NCBI GenBank assembly: GCA_023399275.1
Contig: JAEWQH010000120.1
Location: 1 to 11,755 of the forward strand
DNA length: 11,755 bases
Reading direction: 5' to 3'
Origin: Bacillota bacterium
GTDB lineage: Bacteria; Bacillota; Clostridia; Christensenellales; CAG-138
Shown here: positions 1 through 7,108 of the stretch, piece after piece
How positions within the stretch are numbered: position 1 is the first letter of the stretch
Layout: every line of letters starts with the position of its first letter
The notes under the pieces: generated by a model
What the model was told of the DNA's origin: nothing
The model's database searches: none
What the model saw: the letters and a program-made list of their open reading frames with translations, nothing else
Made by a program: the position numbers and the translations under genes

Positions 1-341
1 TCTCCCTGCGCTGCAATCGGCCGATCGGGTTCATCTCGTTCAAACGGATGCCCGCGGCGGGAGACTGGGAGATCGTCGCCGCGATCGGGGAGCCGTCCCT
101 TTGGGGCGCGGGGTACGGCGCGCGGGCGCTGCGCCTTGCGTTGCAGGAGGCATTCTACCCGCGCGAGAGCCCCATACGGCGGCTGTATGCGACGATTCAC
201 CACGACAACGAGCGCGCGATGCGCATGTTTCAGCACGCGGGGTTTGCGCCTGCGGGCGAGACCGGCGCCTGCAAGCGGCTGACGATTACGCGGGAGATGT
301 TTTTCCGCCCTGCGGAGCGGGCGCCGGCCTTGCGCGCGTGA
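1..341 (+). CDS. GNAT-family N-acetyltransferase, C-terminal part (5' end outside window)
   Basis: The reading frame is open from base 3 to the TGA at 339-341, giving about 112 visible residues, so the gene begins left of the window; the ATG at 48 is internal. The visible part carries the GNAT core of the RimJ/RimL-like group: PIGFISF (beta strand), then IGEPSLWGAGYGARAL, where WGAGYGA is the acetyl-CoA pyrophosphate-binding loop (R/Q-x-x-G-x-G/A type) at the head of a helix, then the late-core signature HHDNERAMRMFQHAGFAPAGE (N-x-R-A-x-R-x-F-x-x-x-G-F). Family members transfer acetyl from acetyl-CoA to an amine, such as ribosomal protein N-termini, antibiotics or small metabolites. The substrate cannot be told from this fragment. 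The 14 or so residues after the core are unremarkable. The family call is firm; the specific role is unknown. Confidence 0.85.
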   Translation, partial: SLRCNRPIGFISFKRMPAAGDWEIVAAIGEPSLWGAGYGARALRLALQEAFYPRESPIRRLYATIHHDNERAMRMFQHAGFAPAGETGACKRLTITREMFFRPAERAPALRA

Positions 342-593
342 TCGAAGGGCGCGCAGATCGGGAAGCGGGGCCATGATTTTAGTGAAATACAGTTTTATTT
401 TTCTGGCGCGGCCATGTATGGCGTGGTAGGATAGAAAACAGAGATATCAAACAACCGCATATCGGAACAACCCATGACGAAAAAGCGGGCCAAACGCAAC
501 GCAATCCCGCCGCGCACCGGAAACAGACCAGACGCTGCTGCGGATCGTTGCAACCCGAGCTGATATCCTGCCAAACCGACCGGGAGGGATACC
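342..593. other. Intergenic region between the acetyltransferase and DUF1576 genes
   Basis: This 252-base gap holds no convincing gene. It has an AT-rich patch at about 373-402 that could contain a promoter, but I cannot place a credible -35/-10 pair. A short inverted repeat GCCAT-GT-ATGGC lies at 411-422. A 29-codon ORF (474-563) lacks a good ribosome binding site. At the 3' end, GGGAGGG (582-588) is the ribosome binding site of the next gene. No T-tailed hairpin follows the acetyltransferase. Confidence 0.5.
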
Positions 594-1964
594 ATGTCCA
601 GGCTGACCCACACGCGCCGAGCTGCTCCGTACACACGTCAAAACCGCGCGGTGCACCGCCGGTACGGGCGCATCCGCGAAACCGCGCTTCCCACCGCATT
701 ATCCGAAGAAAACACGATCGCATTTGGCGTGCTGGCGGGCATCTCGCTGCTGTTTGTCTGCTTCGGGCTGAGCCTGGGCACGCCGGGCGAGATCGCCGCC
801 GGCTTTTTGCGCATCATACGATCCACCAACATCCTGATTACGGACTATGTCGCCCTTGGCGGCGCGGGTGCGGCGTTCACCAACGCCGGCGTGCTGATGC
901 TGCTTGCCGTCGGACTGCTGGCGCTGCTTGGCGAGCCGCTCCGCGGGATCGGCGTGGCCGCCGTGTTCCTGATGGGCAGCTTCGGGCTTTTCGGAAAGAA
1001 TATCTACAATGTCTGGCCGATTCTCTGCGGCACGTGGCTCTACGCGCGGATTAGGCGTGAGCCGTTTGCACGGCATGTCTACACCGCGCTGTTTGCTACG
1101 TGCTTGTCGCCGATCGTGACCGAGTTTGCGTTTGTGCTGGATCTGCCCGGCAGAACGGGCGTGCTGCTCGGGGGCCTCGCGGGGGTCAGCATCGGGCTGG
1201 TCGCCGCCCCGCTTGCCGCGCACCTCAAGCACGTGCACCGGGGATTCAGCCTCTACAACGTCGGCTTCACCGCGGGCATCATCGGCGCGGTCTACGTATC
1301 GCTGCTGAAGTCCTACGGGTATCAGACGGTGCCGGTTTTGGTCTGGAGCGAAGGAAACGACGCGCTGTTTGGCGCGTTTCTTTTTTTGCTGTTTGCGTTT
1401 TTGATGCTGCTCGGCCGCGCGGCGGGGCCGGATCCGGCGGAAGGCATGCGGGCGATCTTGGGGGAGACGGGGCGCTCCTGCGCAGACTTTATCGCGTTGG
1501 GCGGCGTTGGCGCGGTGCTGATCAACATCGGCCTCAACGGCGCCGTTGCAACGCTCTACGTTCTGCTTGCGGGCGGCCCGCTCAACGGCCCGACCATCGG
1601 CGGAATACTGACGATAGCGGGCTTTGGCGCAAGCGGAAAGCACGTAAAAAACATCGTGCCGGTGCTCTTTGGCGTCGCGCTTGGCAGCGTGACGAAGGTG
1701 TGGAGCATCGACGAGCCGGCCGTGCTGCTCGCCGCGTTGTTCGGCACGAGCCTCGCGCCGATTGCCGGGCACTACGGCTGGGTTTGGGGCGTTGCCGCAG
1801 GGTTCTTAAACTCCTCTGTCGCGCTGTGCTCCGGCGTGCTCCACGGCGGCATGAATCTCTACAACACCGGGTTTTCAACGGGCATCGTGGCGGCGTTTCT
1901 CGTGCCGCTGATGGAGTCGTGGCGCGGGCGGGCGCAGGGCCCGACGGCGCCCGAAGCGGAGTAG
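594..1964 (+). CDS. DUF1576 family integral membrane protein with internal duplication
   Basis: This 456-residue, very hydrophobic protein looks like DUF1576, a multi-pass membrane family of unknown function found mainly in Firmicutes. The ATG at 594 is chosen because GGGAGGG lies 5 bases upstream. Residues 1-40 are hydrophilic and arginine-rich; helices begin near residue 41. The body is two homologous halves. ITDYVALGGAG (82-92) matches CADFIALGGVG (296-306). FGLFGKNIYNVWPILCG (130-146) matches FGASGKHVKNIVPVLFG (344-360) at the same 214-residue offset. HRGFSLYNVGFTAGI (215-229) matches HGGMNLYNTGFSTGI (417-431). Such duplicated folds are typical of channels and transporters, and the Gly/Asn-rich LYNxGFxxGI pair resembles pore-lining segments in style, so transport is a reasonable inference; no substrate is implied. 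The gene stands alone, 14 bases from the convergent hydrogenase gene, with no evident terminator between them. Confidence 0.8.
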   Translation: MSRLTHTRRAAPYTRQNRAVHRRYGRIRETALPTALSEENTIAFGVLAGISLLFVCFGLSLGTPGEIAAGFLRIIRSTNILITDYVALGGAGAAFTNAGVLMLLAVGLLALLGEPLRGIGVAAVFLMGSFGLFGKNIYNVWPILCGTWLYARIRREPFARHVYTALFATCLSPIVTEFAFVLDLPGRTGVLLGGLAGVSIGLVAAPLAAHLKHVHRGFSLYNVGFTAGIIGAVYVSLLKSYGYQTVPVLVWSEGNDALFGAFLFLLFAFLMLLGRAAGPDPAEGMRAILGETGRSCADFIALGGVGAVLINIGLNGAVATLYVLLAGGPLNGPTIGGILTIAGFGASGKHVKNIVPVLFGVALGSVTKVWSIDEPAVLLAALFGTSLAPIAGHYGWVWGVAAGFLNSSVALCSGVLHGGMNLYNTGFSTGIVAAFLVPLMESWRGRAQGPTAPEAE

Positions 1965-1978
1965 AAGCGATTTCTGCG

Positions 1979-3325
1979 CTATCTTCTCCGAGGAGGCGTG
2001 ATGCAGCCTGCGCCGCCCACGCAGCCACCCACGCAGGCCATGCCTTCCACGAAGCTGCCGACATCCAGCCCTTTGCTCATCTTCAGCAGCGCAACGCGGC
2101 ATTCTTCGATGCCGTTGCACTTGGTCGCGACGAGCGAAAAGGTTTCGTTTCCCCGGTCTTTTACCGCCTGCCGGATGGCCTCGGTCACTCCGCCGGAGCG
2201 CGCAAACCCGCGGCCGAAGCGCGTTGCCTCGTCGATGGTTTCGATGGGCAGGGCGGTGATGTCGATCTCGCGGCTGTCAAACAGCACCTGCAGCTCTTCA
2301 AAAGTGAGCACACAGTCGATATACGGCGAAACGCGCTCCGTCTGCGCCTCAGCTTTCTTTGCCGTGCAGGGGCCGATGAAGACGATCTTCGCATCTGGTT
2401 CGCGCGCCTTGATCCATTTGCCGAGCGTGGCCATCGGAGAGAGGCAGTGCGAAAGGTGCGGCGTGAGCTTCGGAAAGTTCTGCTCCACATAGCGGACGAA
2501 CGCGGGGCAGCAGGAGCTCATGAGAAACCCCTTTTCGAGCAGCTCGCCGCTCTCTTCCCGCGCGACCATGTCCGCGCCGCGCGCCGCCTCCGTCACGGCG
2601 TCGAACCCCAGCGCGCGCAGGCCGGCGTTCACCTGCCCGGGCCAGGCGTAGGTAAACTGGCTCTCGATGGCGGGGGCGACCATGGCGTAGAGCGGCTGAC
2701 CCTCTTGCCGGTGCGTCAGCAGCGCGATGGCGCGCAGAATTTCGGATTTGTCCATGATCGCGCCAAACGGGCACTGCGTCACACAGGCGCCGCAGGCGAT
2801 ACATTTTTTCTCGTTGATCAGCGCGCTTTTCTCCTCGTCCATCGTGATGGCGCGCACGTGGCAGGCGCTCTCGCAGGGGCGCTTGTTTTGAATGATCGCG
2901 TGGTAGGGGCAGGCCTTGGCGCACAATCCGCATTCGATGCACTTCGTCTGGTCGATGTGCGCTTTTTGGTGTGCGTCGAGATAGATCGCGTCCTTTTTGC
3001 ACGCCTCTTTGCAGCGGTGCGCGATGCAGCCGCGGCATACGGCGGTGACGTCGTAGCCGGAGACGGGGCACTCGTCGCAGGCGATATCCAGCGTCTCGAT
3101 CACGTTCGGATTTTTCCGCTCGCCGCCCATGGCGAGCTTGACGCGCTCGCCGAGGATCGCCCGCTCCTTGTAGACGCAGCAGCGCATGCTCGGCTTTTTG
3201 CCGGGGACGATTGCTTTGGGGATGTCGAGCAGCGTCTCTTGGAGCGTGCCGTTGTAGGCACGGCGCGCCACTTCGCAGAGCGTGCGGTATTTGAGGTATT
3301 GCACCTGGCTGTCGAATTCTCTCAT
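1979..3325 (-). CDS. Monomeric [FeFe]-hydrogenase, group B-like, ferredoxin-rich
   Basis: This 448-residue cytoplasmic iron-sulfur protein should catalyse reversible H2 formation or oxidation with ferredoxin-like electron partners. The ATG at 3325 follows GGAGGG by 10 bases. The N-terminus has a CC pair (49-50) and a cysteine-rich block (C83, C86, C97, C100, C105, C109). Two ferredoxin motifs follow, CIECGLCAKACP (129-140) and CIACGACVTQCP (175-186), with an extra pair C151/C155. All H-cluster motifs are present: P1 SSCCPAF (270-276), P2 IGPCTAKKAE (317-326) and P3 EGMACVGGC (427-435). This gives cluster ligands C272, C320, C431 and C435, the proton-relay cysteine C273 and lysine K323. The P1 'AF' in place of 'GW', P2 starting GPC and P3 starting EGMAC fit the less-studied group B enzymes rather than classical group A. 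The protein stops only 13 residues after the last P3 cysteine, shorter than I expect. It is the last gene of the ABC exporter operon. No HydE/F/G maturases are in the window. Confidence 0.85.
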   Translation of the reverse strand: MREFDSQVQYLKYRTLCEVARRAYNGTLQETLLDIPKAIVPGKKPSMRCCVYKERAILGERVKLAMGGERKNPNVIETLDIACDECPVSGYDVTAVCRGCIAHRCKEACKKDAIYLDAHQKAHIDQTKCIECGLCAKACPYHAIIQNKRPCESACHVRAITMDEEKSALINEKKCIACGACVTQCPFGAIMDKSEILRAIALLTHRQEGQPLYAMVAPAIESQFTYAWPGQVNAGLRALGFDAVTEAARGADMVAREESGELLEKGFLMSSCCPAFVRYVEQNFPKLTPHLSHCLSPMATLGKWIKAREPDAKIVFIGPCTAKKAEAQTERVSPYIDCVLTFEELQVLFDSREIDITALPIETIDEATRFGRGFARSGGVTEAIRQAVKDRGNETFSLVATKCNGIEECRVALLKMSKGLDVGSFVEGMACVGGCVGGAGCITPPRRR

Positions 3326-3359
3326 TGTCTATTCTCCCTCCGGTCGGTGGTATGCGCGG

Positions 3360-5138
3360 TTACGACGCTGCAAACTGGCTGTTGTAGAGCGCGGCGTAGA
3401 AGCCGTTTTGGCGGAGCAGCTCCTCGTGTCTGCCGCGCTCGATCACCTTTCCGCCGCGCATGACGAGGATCACGTCCGCCTCACGGACGGTGGAGAGCCG
3501 ATGCGCGACCACGATGCTGGTTCTGCCCTCCATCAGCCGCGCAAACGCGGCCTGCACGCGCTGCTCCGTGCGCGTGTCGATGGAGGAGGTCGCCTCGTCG
3601 AGGATCAGCACCGGCGGCAGCCGCAGCATGACGCGCGTGATGCAGAGCAGTTGCTTCTGCCCCTGGGACAGGCTTCCGCCGTCCTCGCCGATGACGGTAT
3701 CGTAGCCCTGCGGCAGGCGCTTGATGAAGCCGTGCGCATGCGCTGCCTTGGCGGCGGCTATGATCTCCTCGTCGCTCGCGTCCGGCTTGCCGAGGGTGAT
3801 GTTTTCGCGGATGGTGCCCGCCTTGAGCCAGGTCTCCTGCAGCACCATGCCGTAGCCGCGGCGCAGGCTCTTTCGCGTGATGCGGCGGATATCCGTGCCC
3901 TCGACGCAGACCGCGCCGCAGCTTACGTCGTAGAAGCGCATCAGCAGGTTGATGATCGTCGTCTTGCCGCAGCCGGTCGGGCCGACGATGGCGACGCGCT
4001 GACCGGGTTTGACGCTGAGGTTGAGCGCTTCGATGAATGCGTGCTCTTCGTCGTAGGAAAACGAAACGTCCCGCAGCTCGATGTTGCCTTGCGCGTGTTC
4101 GAGCGTGATCGCGTCCGGCGCGTCCGGCGCCTCGCGCGGCTCTTCGATGAGCGCGAAGATGCGTCCCGCGCAGGCCAGGGCGTTTTGCAGCTCCGTCACC
4201 ACGCCGGAGATCTCGTTGAACGGCCGCGTATACTGCGTGGCATAGCTCAAAAACACCGAAAGCTGACCCACCGAGAACGCGCCGCCGGTCGCGACCGCGG
4301 TCAGCGCCCCCGCGAGCGCGACGCCCGCGTAGACCAGCGCGTTGATAAAGCGCGTGGAGGGATTGGTGATGGAGGAATAGAACGTGGCTTGCAGGTAATG
4401 CGCCGCGAGCCGGTCGTTGATCTCGTCGAAGCGTTCCTGCGCCTCGCGCGTGTGGGAGAATGCCTGCACGACCTTCTGATTTTTGATCATCTCGTCGAGA
4501 TAGCCGGTCTGCTCGGCGCGCGTATCCGACAGCGCGCGGAACATGCGGTAGGTATGCGAAGCGATCACGCGCGCGGAGATCAGCGACAGCGGCGTGAGCA
4601 GCACGACCACCAGACCCGTCTTCCAGTCGATGGCGAGCATGAACGCCAGTGTGCCGAGGATGGTCGTCACCCCCGTGAAGAGCTGTGAAAAGCCGAGCAG
4701 CAGCCCGTCGGCAAATGCATCCGCATCCGTGATGACGCGGCTGACGATCTCGCCGTAGGCGTGGGCGTCGATATAGCGCAGCGGCAGTTGCTCGATGGTT
4801 TCAAACGCGGCATCGCGCAGATCCCGCACCACGTCGAAGGTGACGCGGTTGTTGAGCGCGCCCATGAGCCACTGCAGCAGCGCGGTTCCGCCCGCGATGG
4901 CGCACACCTCGATCAGGAGGCGACGGATCGCCTGAAACGGCACCTGCCCCTTGCCGGCGATCAGGTCGATGGCGCGGCCGATCAGGATCGGCACATACAG
5001 CGTTGCCGCCACCGTGAGCAGCGCCAGAAGCAGCGATGCCACAAGCGCCAGCCGGTAGCCGGAGAGCGCGCGCAAAATCTTTCGGAGGATATCCTGATCC
5101 GGCCGGGCAGCGGGCGATGGGTTCTGTCTTTTACGCAT
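3360..5138 (-). CDS. ABC exporter half-subunit with canonical catalytic residues (heterodimer partner 2)
   Basis: A 592-residue half-transporter of the type-I (MsbA/LmrCD-like) exporter class: a six-helix membrane domain (about 25-330) fused to an ATPase domain (about 352-592). The ATPase has Walker A GPTGCGKT (386-393), signature LSQGQ (490-494, instead of LSGGQ), Walker B LILDEA with catalytic E515, and switch histidine H546 in AHRLST. The ATG at 5138 is preferred over upstream in-frame codons, which only overlap the preceding gene. It has GGAGG 7 bases upstream, and ATGCGTAA forms an 8-base overlap with the stop of the upstream exporter gene, implying translational coupling and a 1:1 heterodimer. 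Its altered signature would complete the partner's degenerate ATP site. Substrates of this family include drugs, lipids and peptides; none can be assigned. The hydrogenase gene starts 34 bases downstream. Confidence 0.93.
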   Translation of the reverse strand: MRKRQNPSPAARPDQDILRKILRALSGYRLALVASLLLALLTVAATLYVPILIGRAIDLIAGKGQVPFQAIRRLLIEVCAIAGGTALLQWLMGALNNRVTFDVVRDLRDAAFETIEQLPLRYIDAHAYGEIVSRVITDADAFADGLLLGFSQLFTGVTTILGTLAFMLAIDWKTGLVVVLLTPLSLISARVIASHTYRMFRALSDTRAEQTGYLDEMIKNQKVVQAFSHTREAQERFDEINDRLAAHYLQATFYSSITNPSTRFINALVYAGVALAGALTAVATGGAFSVGQLSVFLSYATQYTRPFNEISGVVTELQNALACAGRIFALIEEPREAPDAPDAITLEHAQGNIELRDVSFSYDEEHAFIEALNLSVKPGQRVAIVGPTGCGKTTIINLLMRFYDVSCGAVCVEGTDIRRITRKSLRRGYGMVLQETWLKAGTIRENITLGKPDASDEEIIAAAKAAHAHGFIKRLPQGYDTVIGEDGGSLSQGQKQLLCITRVMLRLPPVLILDEATSSIDTRTEQRVQAAFARLMEGRTSIVVAHRLSTVREADVILVMRGGKVIERGRHEELLRQNGFYAALYNSQFAAS

Positions 5139-6858
5139 GCGCCGCCTCCGTTTCAAACTGCGTTTTGTAGATCTCGCGGTAGACCGGGCAGTCGGCGAGC
5201 AGCTCGTCGCTTGTGCCCAGGCCGACCACGGCGCCGTCCTCCAGCACGAGAATCTGGTCGGCGTAGAGCACGGAGGACGCGCGCTGGGACACGATGAATA
5301 CCGTAGGGCGGCCATCCATACCGCGGATGCTCTTTCGCAGCGCGGCGTCGGTTGCGTAGTCCAGCGCGGAGGCGCTGTCGTCCAGAATCAGGATCTCCGG
5401 TTTGCGAACCAGCGCGCGGGCGATCGTCAGCCGCTGGCGCTGTCCGCCGGAGAGGTTTCTGCCGCCCTGCTCGATCGGCGCGTCCAAACCGCCTTTTTCC
5501 TCCACGACGTTCTGAACCTGCGCCAGCGCAAGCGCTTGCCAGATCTCCTCGTCGCTCGCGTCCGGCTTTCCCCAGCGGATGTTCTCGCGCACGCTTCCGG
5601 AAAAAAGCGCGGCGTTCTGCGGCACGATGCCGATCCGTCGGCGCAGCTCGTCCAGCGGGTAGTCGCGCACGTCGATGCCGAAGACGCGCACTTCGCCTTC
5701 GCTCGCGTCGTAGAAGCGCGGGATGAGGTTGACCAGCGAGCTCTTGCCCGCGCCCGTTCCGCCCAGGATGCCGATGGTCTGCCCGCGCTGTACGGTGAGG
5801 TTGATCCCCGAAAGGGCGTCGTCCGCTCCGGCATAATAGCGCAGGCTCACCCCGCGAAACTCCACGGCGGCGTCCCCTTGCGGCGCTGCCGCAAGCGCGC
5901 CCGGCGAAGTCATGGCGGGCGGCATATCCAGCACGTCCTGTATGCGGTTTCCACTGGCGACGGACTTGGTAACGGTGATGATGAGGCTTGCAAGCTTGAC
6001 CAGCTCCACCAGAATCTGGCTCATGTAATTATAGAGCGCAACGACCTGACCTTGCGAGAGTGCGCCCATCTCTACGCGGATGGCGCCCGCCCAGATCAGC
6101 AGTGCGATCGCGAGGTTGATGATGACGTATGTCGCGGGGTTGAGAAGCGCCGCGATGCGCCCGACCAGGCGTTGTATATCGAAGAGCGCGCGGTTTTCGC
6201 GGCGAAACGCCTCCGTCTCGCTCTCCTCCAGCCCGAAAGCGCGTACCACGCGCACGCCCACGAGATTTTGCCGCGTCGCGCCGACGATGCGGTCCAGCCG
6301 CGCCTGCACCGCGCGGTAGAGCGGGGTGCAGATCAGCATCACCGCAAACACCGCTGCCGCTAGCAGCGGGATCGCGCCTGCAAATACCAGCGCGGCCCGC
6401 GCGTCCACCGTAAACGCCATGATCACTGCGCCAAAGACGATAAGCGGCGAGCGCAGAAGCAGCCGCAGCGTGAGATTGACCCCTGTCTGCGCCTGGTTGC
6501 TGTCGCTCGTGAGTCGGGTCACCAGCGTGGATACGCCGATTGCATCCAGATCGGGAAACGACAGCGTCTGAACCTTGGCAAACAGCGCGCGCTTGACCTC
6601 CTTGCCAAACCCCGCCGCTGCCTTGGCGGCGTAGTACTGCGCGGTGATGGAGCTGACGAGACCTGCCGCGGCGAGCCCCGCGAGCAACAGGCACATGCGC
6701 ACGATAAAGGCGCGATCCCCGCCGCCGATGCCGCGGTCGATCAGCGCCGCCATGACGAGCGGCACGATGAGCTCCAGCCCCGCTTCAAAGAACTTGAACA
6801 GCGGGCTGAGGATGCTCTCCTTTTTGTATGCGCCCAAGTATTTCAGTAACGATTTCAA
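5131..6858 (-). CDS. ABC exporter half-subunit with degenerate catalytic site (heterodimer partner 1)
   Basis: A 575-residue type-I ABC exporter subunit: six-helix membrane domain (about 15-300), then an ATPase domain with Walker A GGTGAGKS (366-373), signature LSGGQ (469-473), Walker B ILILDD (489-494) and switch region VSQRAS. The catalytic glutamate is aspartate (D494) and the switch histidine is glutamine (Q525). These are the substitutions known from the degenerate half of heterodimeric exporters such as TM287/288. The start is set at the TTG at 6858, because the protein then begins MKSLLKYLGAYKKES, the usual N-terminus of this subfamily, and because codons further upstream precede the promoter's likely start site near 6928. 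The best ribosome binding sequence (GGGAAGAG) ends 13 bases upstream, which is rather far, so the start is less certain than the gene. It is the first gene of the operon, divergent from the LysR gene. Confidence 0.9.
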   Translation of the reverse strand: MKSLLKYLGAYKKESILSPLFKFFEAGLELIVPLVMAALIDRGIGGGDRAFIVRMCLLLAGLAAAGLVSSITAQYYAAKAAAGFGKEVKRALFAKVQTLSFPDLDAIGVSTLVTRLTSDSNQAQTGVNLTLRLLLRSPLIVFGAVIMAFTVDARAALVFAGAIPLLAAAVFAVMLICTPLYRAVQARLDRIVGATRQNLVGVRVVRAFGLEESETEAFRRENRALFDIQRLVGRIAALLNPATYVIINLAIALLIWAGAIRVEMGALSQGQVVALYNYMSQILVELVKLASLIITVTKSVASGNRIQDVLDMPPAMTSPGALAAAPQGDAAVEFRGVSLRYYAGADDALSGINLTVQRGQTIGILGGTGAGKSSLVNLIPRFYDASEGEVRVFGIDVRDYPLDELRRRIGIVPQNAALFSGSVRENIRWGKPDASDEEIWQALALAQVQNVVEEKGGLDAPIEQGGRNLSGGQRQRLTIARALVRKPEILILDDSASALDYATDAALRKSIRGMDGRPTVFIVSQRASSVLYADQILVLEDGAVVGLGTSDELLADCPVYREIYKTQFETEAAHA

Positions 6859-6934
6859 AACGATGTACGTTCTCTTCCCGGTGTTTTCCGATTTTTGGCC
6901 CGTATCGCGCTGTGCGCGGCGGAATCCACTCGCT

Positions 6935-6943
6935 ATTATAACA
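6935..6943 (-). promoter_or_regulatory. Extended -10 promoter for the exporter-hydrogenase operon
   Basis: Read on the minus strand, the bases are TGTTATAAT: a perfect TATAAT box (6940-6935) with the TGn extension. No good -35 hexamer lies 16-18 bases upstream, which is typical of extended -10 promoters. The transcript would start near 6928, about 70 bases ahead of the TTG start at 6858. Confidence 0.6.
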
Positions 6944-6950
6944 CCATCTT

Positions 6951-7001
6951 TCCATATAACTATGATATAATACAGATTGTACCATTCGTATTTCATATGG
7001 A
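6951..7001. promoter_or_regulatory. Inverted repeat, candidate LysR operator
   Basis: TCCATAT (6951-6957) and its exact reverse complement ATATGGA (6995-7001) flank the LysR -10 box and start site. Their centres are 44 bases apart, close to four helical turns, as expected for dimer or tetramer contacts by a LysR protein. The position suits autorepression plus control of the divergent operon. It is a single AT-rich repeat in an AT-rich patch, so chance is possible. Confidence 0.3.
6963..6971 (+). promoter_or_regulatory. Extended -10 promoter for the LysR gene
   Basis: TGATATAAT on the plus strand is a perfect TATAAT (6966-6971) with the TGn extension. The expected -35 position (about 6943-6948) is poor and coincides with the -10 of the opposite promoter. 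Transcription would start near 6978, leaving a leader of about 130 bases before the ATG at 7109. Confidence 0.6.
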
Positions 7002-7108
7002 TTCTATTTTGCTTTCGTATGTGCTCGGACATGTCGCTGCACGGGGTTGTTTCATTAAGCATAGCTGCGTTGAAACGTGTGGTGCGGAAGGGGAAAGGGG
7101 CGTTTGGG

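Noticed and set aside
411..422. Inverted repeat GCCAT-GT-ATGGC
   Set aside because: Too short and isolated to support an operator or terminator.
474..563. 29-codon ORF between the acetyltransferase and DUF1576
   Set aside because: Weak ribosome binding site, Arg/Pro-rich composition, no supporting context.
699..1772. Long minus-strand open frame opposite DUF1576
   Set aside because: Low-complexity Arg/Gln/Ala translation, fully antisense to a well-supported membrane protein.
1962..1981. Bidirectional terminator between the convergent DUF1576 and hydrogenase genes
   Set aside because: Only 14 bases separate the stops, and the partial GGAG/CTCC pairing nearby has bulges and no T-runs.
1100..3463. 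A 787-codon open frame on the plus strand
   Set aside because: It runs antisense through the hydrogenase gene and out of frame in DUF1576; its translation is Arg/Ala-rich with no family signature, while both other frames have clear motifs. GC-rich codon usage leaves antisense frames open.
3282..4688. Long plus-strand open frame opposite the second exporter gene
   Set aside because: Antisense shadow of a gene with complete Walker A, signature, Walker B and switch motifs.
5139..5315. 59-codon upstream extension of the second exporter gene
   Set aside because: It only re-reads the end of the first exporter gene in another frame; the ATG at 5138 has a good ribosome binding site and a typical N-terminus.
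5137..6363. Long plus-strand open frame opposite the first exporter gene
   Set aside because: Antisense shadow with no recognisable domain or ribosome binding site.
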